A stretch of 18,469 nucleotides of DNA from an uncultured Lachnospiraceae bacterium. Its GTDB lineage: Bacteria; Bacillota; Clostridia; Lachnospirales; Lachnospiraceae. The translations under genes and the position numbers were made by a program. Below, one piece after another: positions 16,414-18,469 of the stretch. The stretch is from NCBI GenBank assembly GCA_937915975.1, contig CALGGL010000316.1, positions 1 through 18,469 of the forward strand, written 5' to 3'. The stretch's first letter is position 1. Each line of letters opens with the position of its first letter. Below the pieces are notes generated by a model. It saw only the letters and a program-made list of their open reading frames with translations, was not told the origin of the DNA and searched no databases.

Positions 16414-17673
16414 ATGGATAATAATTACATTTACAAGGAAAAGGAAGATAAATTAAATTCCAAATTTGAAAACCAGCAGATAGACGAGTTTCTTAATGAA
16501 GAAGTTCAAACTGCTTTTGATATGGGAAAAAAGCATATTGGTGCAGCCGATCAAATGCTTAACCTAAATAAGACCGAAGAGGATGTTATGAACATCTCTA
16601 ACCTCCTGACCAATATGAAGAGCGGCAAATATGAGATTGAAGAAAAGGAAGTAAAACAGGCTAAGCTTGAAGCAGTTCAGGGACGCAAGCTTTCACATCT
16701 TATGTTAAATGATCAGAAGCTTACCGGTGACAGTGAAAATATGGACAAGGTGAAAACTGCCCTGGCTGATCTTGAGCTTGTAATGACCACAAAGCAAAGA
16801 CATGCGCTTACCGATAAACAGATAGATATGCTGCAGAGCCATTATGAAAATGCCATAAACGCCTGCAGGCTTTATTGTGATACAAAAAATCCATGGACTC
16901 CTACGGGTAAACGCCGTAAGGCGAAGGTTAAGGCAACCTTAGAGCGTTTATTGGTTGAATCTGATACCCTTGAGCTTGGACGAATGATTGTTAAAAGTGA
17001 TGGAAGTGAGGCGAAGGAGATAAAGAGCGGTATGCAGCTTTTGTCTCTTACTGCAGTCCAGAATCTTGCTGATAAAATGGTTGTAAAAAATAAGAAAAAA
17101 GCAATTGTAGATGAGATTGATAATATTGCAGATTTAAAGTCAGAGGTCGATATAAAGGCGGATGCATATAAGCCAATCATTGAACAAAAGAAGGCTTTAT
17201 TTGATATGAAACAGATTGATTATAATAAGATGAAGGAGGATTATGATGCTCTTTATAAGCGAAAGGACGAGGTTGAAAAAATAGGCTGGTTCAAGCTTAA
17301 GTTCGGTGGAGATGCAGAACTTGATGGTGCATATCAAAAGCTTAAGGATATGGAGGCGGAGCTTGAAGAAGCAAAGTCGGATTATGATTTTGCAAAGAGT
17401 GAGCTTAAAAAGCTTGAGAACCAAAAGTTTTTATTTGATAAGTCTATTGAATCAAAGAAAAACGAATATAAAAATGCAGAGATAAATCATGAGAAAAGTG
17501 TAAAGCAAAGGAAGGATATCGAAAAGGCAGATGCGGAACGTATAAAGCAGGAAAATGTAAAGCAGCTTGATAATAAGATAAGCGAGCTTCCTGATGATTT
17601 ACAGGTGCTTGCACGTATGATATCTAACGGTACCATGCCTACTTCTATTATAAAAAATAAAAATAGACTATAA
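16414..17673 (+). CDS. Coiled-coil protein with MDNNY N-terminus (419 aa)
   Basis: AGGAG at 16401-16405 is 8 bases from the ATG. The protein is soluble and highly charged, with no signal peptide. It begins MDNNY, as the giant protein does, and continues IYKEKEDK. Residues about 100-170 form a helical segment including ALTDKQIDML and then A150-C-R-L-Y154, T157-K-N-P-W161, and a basic GKRRKAKVK patch (165-173). This resembles the end of the giant protein's repeat core (ELTTEQKQIL ... ARLY ... NPYY). Residues about 238-395 are a long Lys/Glu coiled coil broken near 285-295 by a Gly/Phe-containing stretch (WFKLKFGG). It has its own terminator and promoter region upstream, so it is a separate transcription unit. 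I know of no named family. A structural partner or second client of the ATPase system is possible; this is inference. Confidence 0.75.
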   Translation: MDNNYIYKEKEDKLNSKFENQQIDEFLNEEVQTAFDMGKKHIGAADQMLNLNKTEEDVMNISNLLTNMKSGKYEIEEKEVKQAKLEAVQGRKLSHLMLNDQKLTGDSENMDKVKTALADLELVMTTKQRHALTDKQIDMLQSHYENAINACRLYCDTKNPWTPTGKRRKAKVKATLERLLVESDTLELGRMIVKSDGSEAKEIKSGMQLLSLTAVQNLADKMVVKNKKKAIVDEIDNIADLKSEVDIKADAYKPIIEQKKALFDMKQIDYNKMKEDYDALYKRKDEVEKIGWFKLKFGGDAELDGAYQKLKDMEAELEEAKSDYDFAKSELKKLENQKFLFDKSIESKKNEYKNAEINHEKSVKQRKDIEKADAERIKQENVKQLDNKISELPDDLQVLARMISNGTMPTSIIKNKNRL

Positions 17674-17680
17674 TAGAAAT

Positions 17681-18469
17681 ATGAAATACGTTTACGTCCT
17701 TACTTCAACGCCAAAAGATTTATATTACGAACAGGCCCTTATGTCTGTATGGTCCCTGCGCTACCGCATGCCTGATGCAGACATAATTGTCCTTGTAGAT
17801 GACAAGACATTTAAATCTTTTGAAGATGAAAAACGCAGCGAATTAAAGAAGCTTGCAGAAGTAAAATCAATTGAATTTGATGACAAGATTACAAATGTAG
17901 AACGAAGCCGCCGCATAAAAACTGCAATTCCAGACTACGTTTCCGGGGATTTTCTTTACATTGACTGCGACACAATCATTGCAGACGATCTTTCTGACAT
18001 CGAAAAAGCAAGCTGTGAAACCGGTGGTATTTTGGACGGACACTGCTACCTTGACGAGCACATCCATAAAAACTATTTTCTTGCAAGAGATAAAAAACTC
18101 GGGTTCCATGGAACCCAGGCAGAAGGCTTTAATTTTAACGGCGGCATTGTATTCTGCCGTGACACAGAAGCCGGACACGCCCTTTTTAAAATGTGGAATG
18201 AAGTATGGAAATATTCCGCTTACACAAAGCATGATCTTCATGACCAGAGCGCCCTTAACGAAGCAAACTACCGTACAGGCCTTAAAATGCAGCAGCTGCC
18301 GGGCGAATGGAATTGCCAGCCAAGTCACGGCGGACTTGCATTCCTAAAAAACGCAAAAATAATTCACTACTACTCAAGCGAATTCAGCGGAAAAAACTAC
18401 ATTCCGTATTACAAACTCGCCGACAAGGCTTTGCAAAATCGAATCAAGGAAGCGGGTGACATTCCAGAC
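17681..18469 (+). CDS. GT-A glycosyltransferase, C-terminus cut by the window edge
   Basis: The frame is open for 263 codons from ATG 17681 to the end of the window. It starts MKYVYVLTS and continues with a GT-A-type nucleotide-sugar fold: MSVWSLRYRMP, a VLVDD strand, then YIDCDTI with the metal-binding D95-x-D97, FNGGIVFCRD (acceptor/sugar loop), and HDQSALNEA (H187-D-Q), as in GT8-like enzymes. It probably transfers a sugar to a surface polysaccharide or lipooligosaccharide; donor and acceptor cannot be told. No signal peptide or membrane segment is visible. Oddities: it starts 8 bases after the previous stop, has no Shine-Dalgarno sequence, and prefers GAC, TAC, AAC and ATT/ATC where upstream genes prefer GAT, TAT, AAT and more ATA. 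It may therefore be of foreign origin, or the join may be artificial. Confidence 0.82.
   Translation, partial: MKYVYVLTSTPKDLYYEQALMSVWSLRYRMPDADIIVLVDDKTFKSFEDEKRSELKKLAEVKSIEFDDKITNVERSRRIKTAIPDYVSGDFLYIDCDTIIADDLSDIEKASCETGGILDGHCYLDEHIHKNYFLARDKKLGFHGTQAEGFNFNGGIVFCRDTEAGHALFKMWNEVWKYSAYTKHDLHDQSALNEANYRTGLKMQQLPGEWNCQPSHGGLAFLKNAKIIHYYSSEFSGKNYIPYYKLADKALQNRIKEAGDIPD

Noticed and set aside
17867..18347. Open frames on both strands (153 codons minus, 128 codons plus) near the window end
   Set aside because: Both overlap the glycosyltransferase frame that runs off the edge and carries DxD, NGG and HDQ motifs; the alternatives show no domain features.
1..18469. Contractile injection system structural genes
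   Set aside because: The ATPases suggested a search for sheath, tube, spike and baseplate proteins; none of the translated genes in the window looks like one, so the system is not called as such here.

Overview
The window looks like a chromosomal accessory region from a low-GC Gram-positive bacterium, most likely a gut or rumen Clostridia member of the Lachnospiraceae type. The reasons are AT-rich codons (many ATA, GAT and AAT), strong AAGGAG-type ribosome binding sites before almost every gene, one TTG start, and tightly packed genes all on the + strand. That placement is an inference from composition and style; no marker gene is present. I see no tRNA, rRNA, CRISPR array, transposase or integrase.

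Layout: (1) 1-83, the last 26 codons of an upstream gene. (2) 127-11087, a three-gene block: a double-AAA ATPase with an acidic insert, a giant 2081-residue cytoplasmic-type protein built from five divergent copies of a helical unit, and a second double-AAA ATPase. In both ATPases the first AAA unit is decayed and the second is intact. The intact one resembles, from memory of family sequences, the ATPases of extracellular contractile injection systems (Afp15/PVC15 type). (3) 11159-14672, a likely effector or modifier block: a two-lobed GNAT-like protein, a 77-residue charged orphan, a protein ending in an R-S-E class ADP-ribosyltransferase domain, and a second two-lobed GNAT. (4) 14759-16228, a polytopic membrane protein with a DUF218/YdcF domain, followed by a terminator with a UUCG loop. 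(5) 16414-17673, a separately promoted coiled-coil protein whose N-terminus and one helical segment recall the giant protein. (6) 17681 to the end, a truncated GT-A glycosyltransferase with different codon preferences, starting 8 bases after the previous stop and lacking a ribosome binding site. This is either a transfer boundary or an assembly join.

How the parts may work together (inference): the two ATPases bracket and probably remodel or assemble the giant repeat protein. The ADP-ribosyltransferase looks like the toxin or effector output, and the GNATs may modify it, its carrier or its targets. Several proteins share short, highly charged, non-hydrophobic N-termini and have no signal peptide, so if anything is exported it is not by Sec. 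No tube, sheath, baseplate or secretion-channel gene is visible here, so the link to an injection apparatus is untested. The combination of ATPase, giant repeat scaffold, ATPase, GNAT, ADP-ribosyltransferase and GNAT is the candidate undescribed system in this window.
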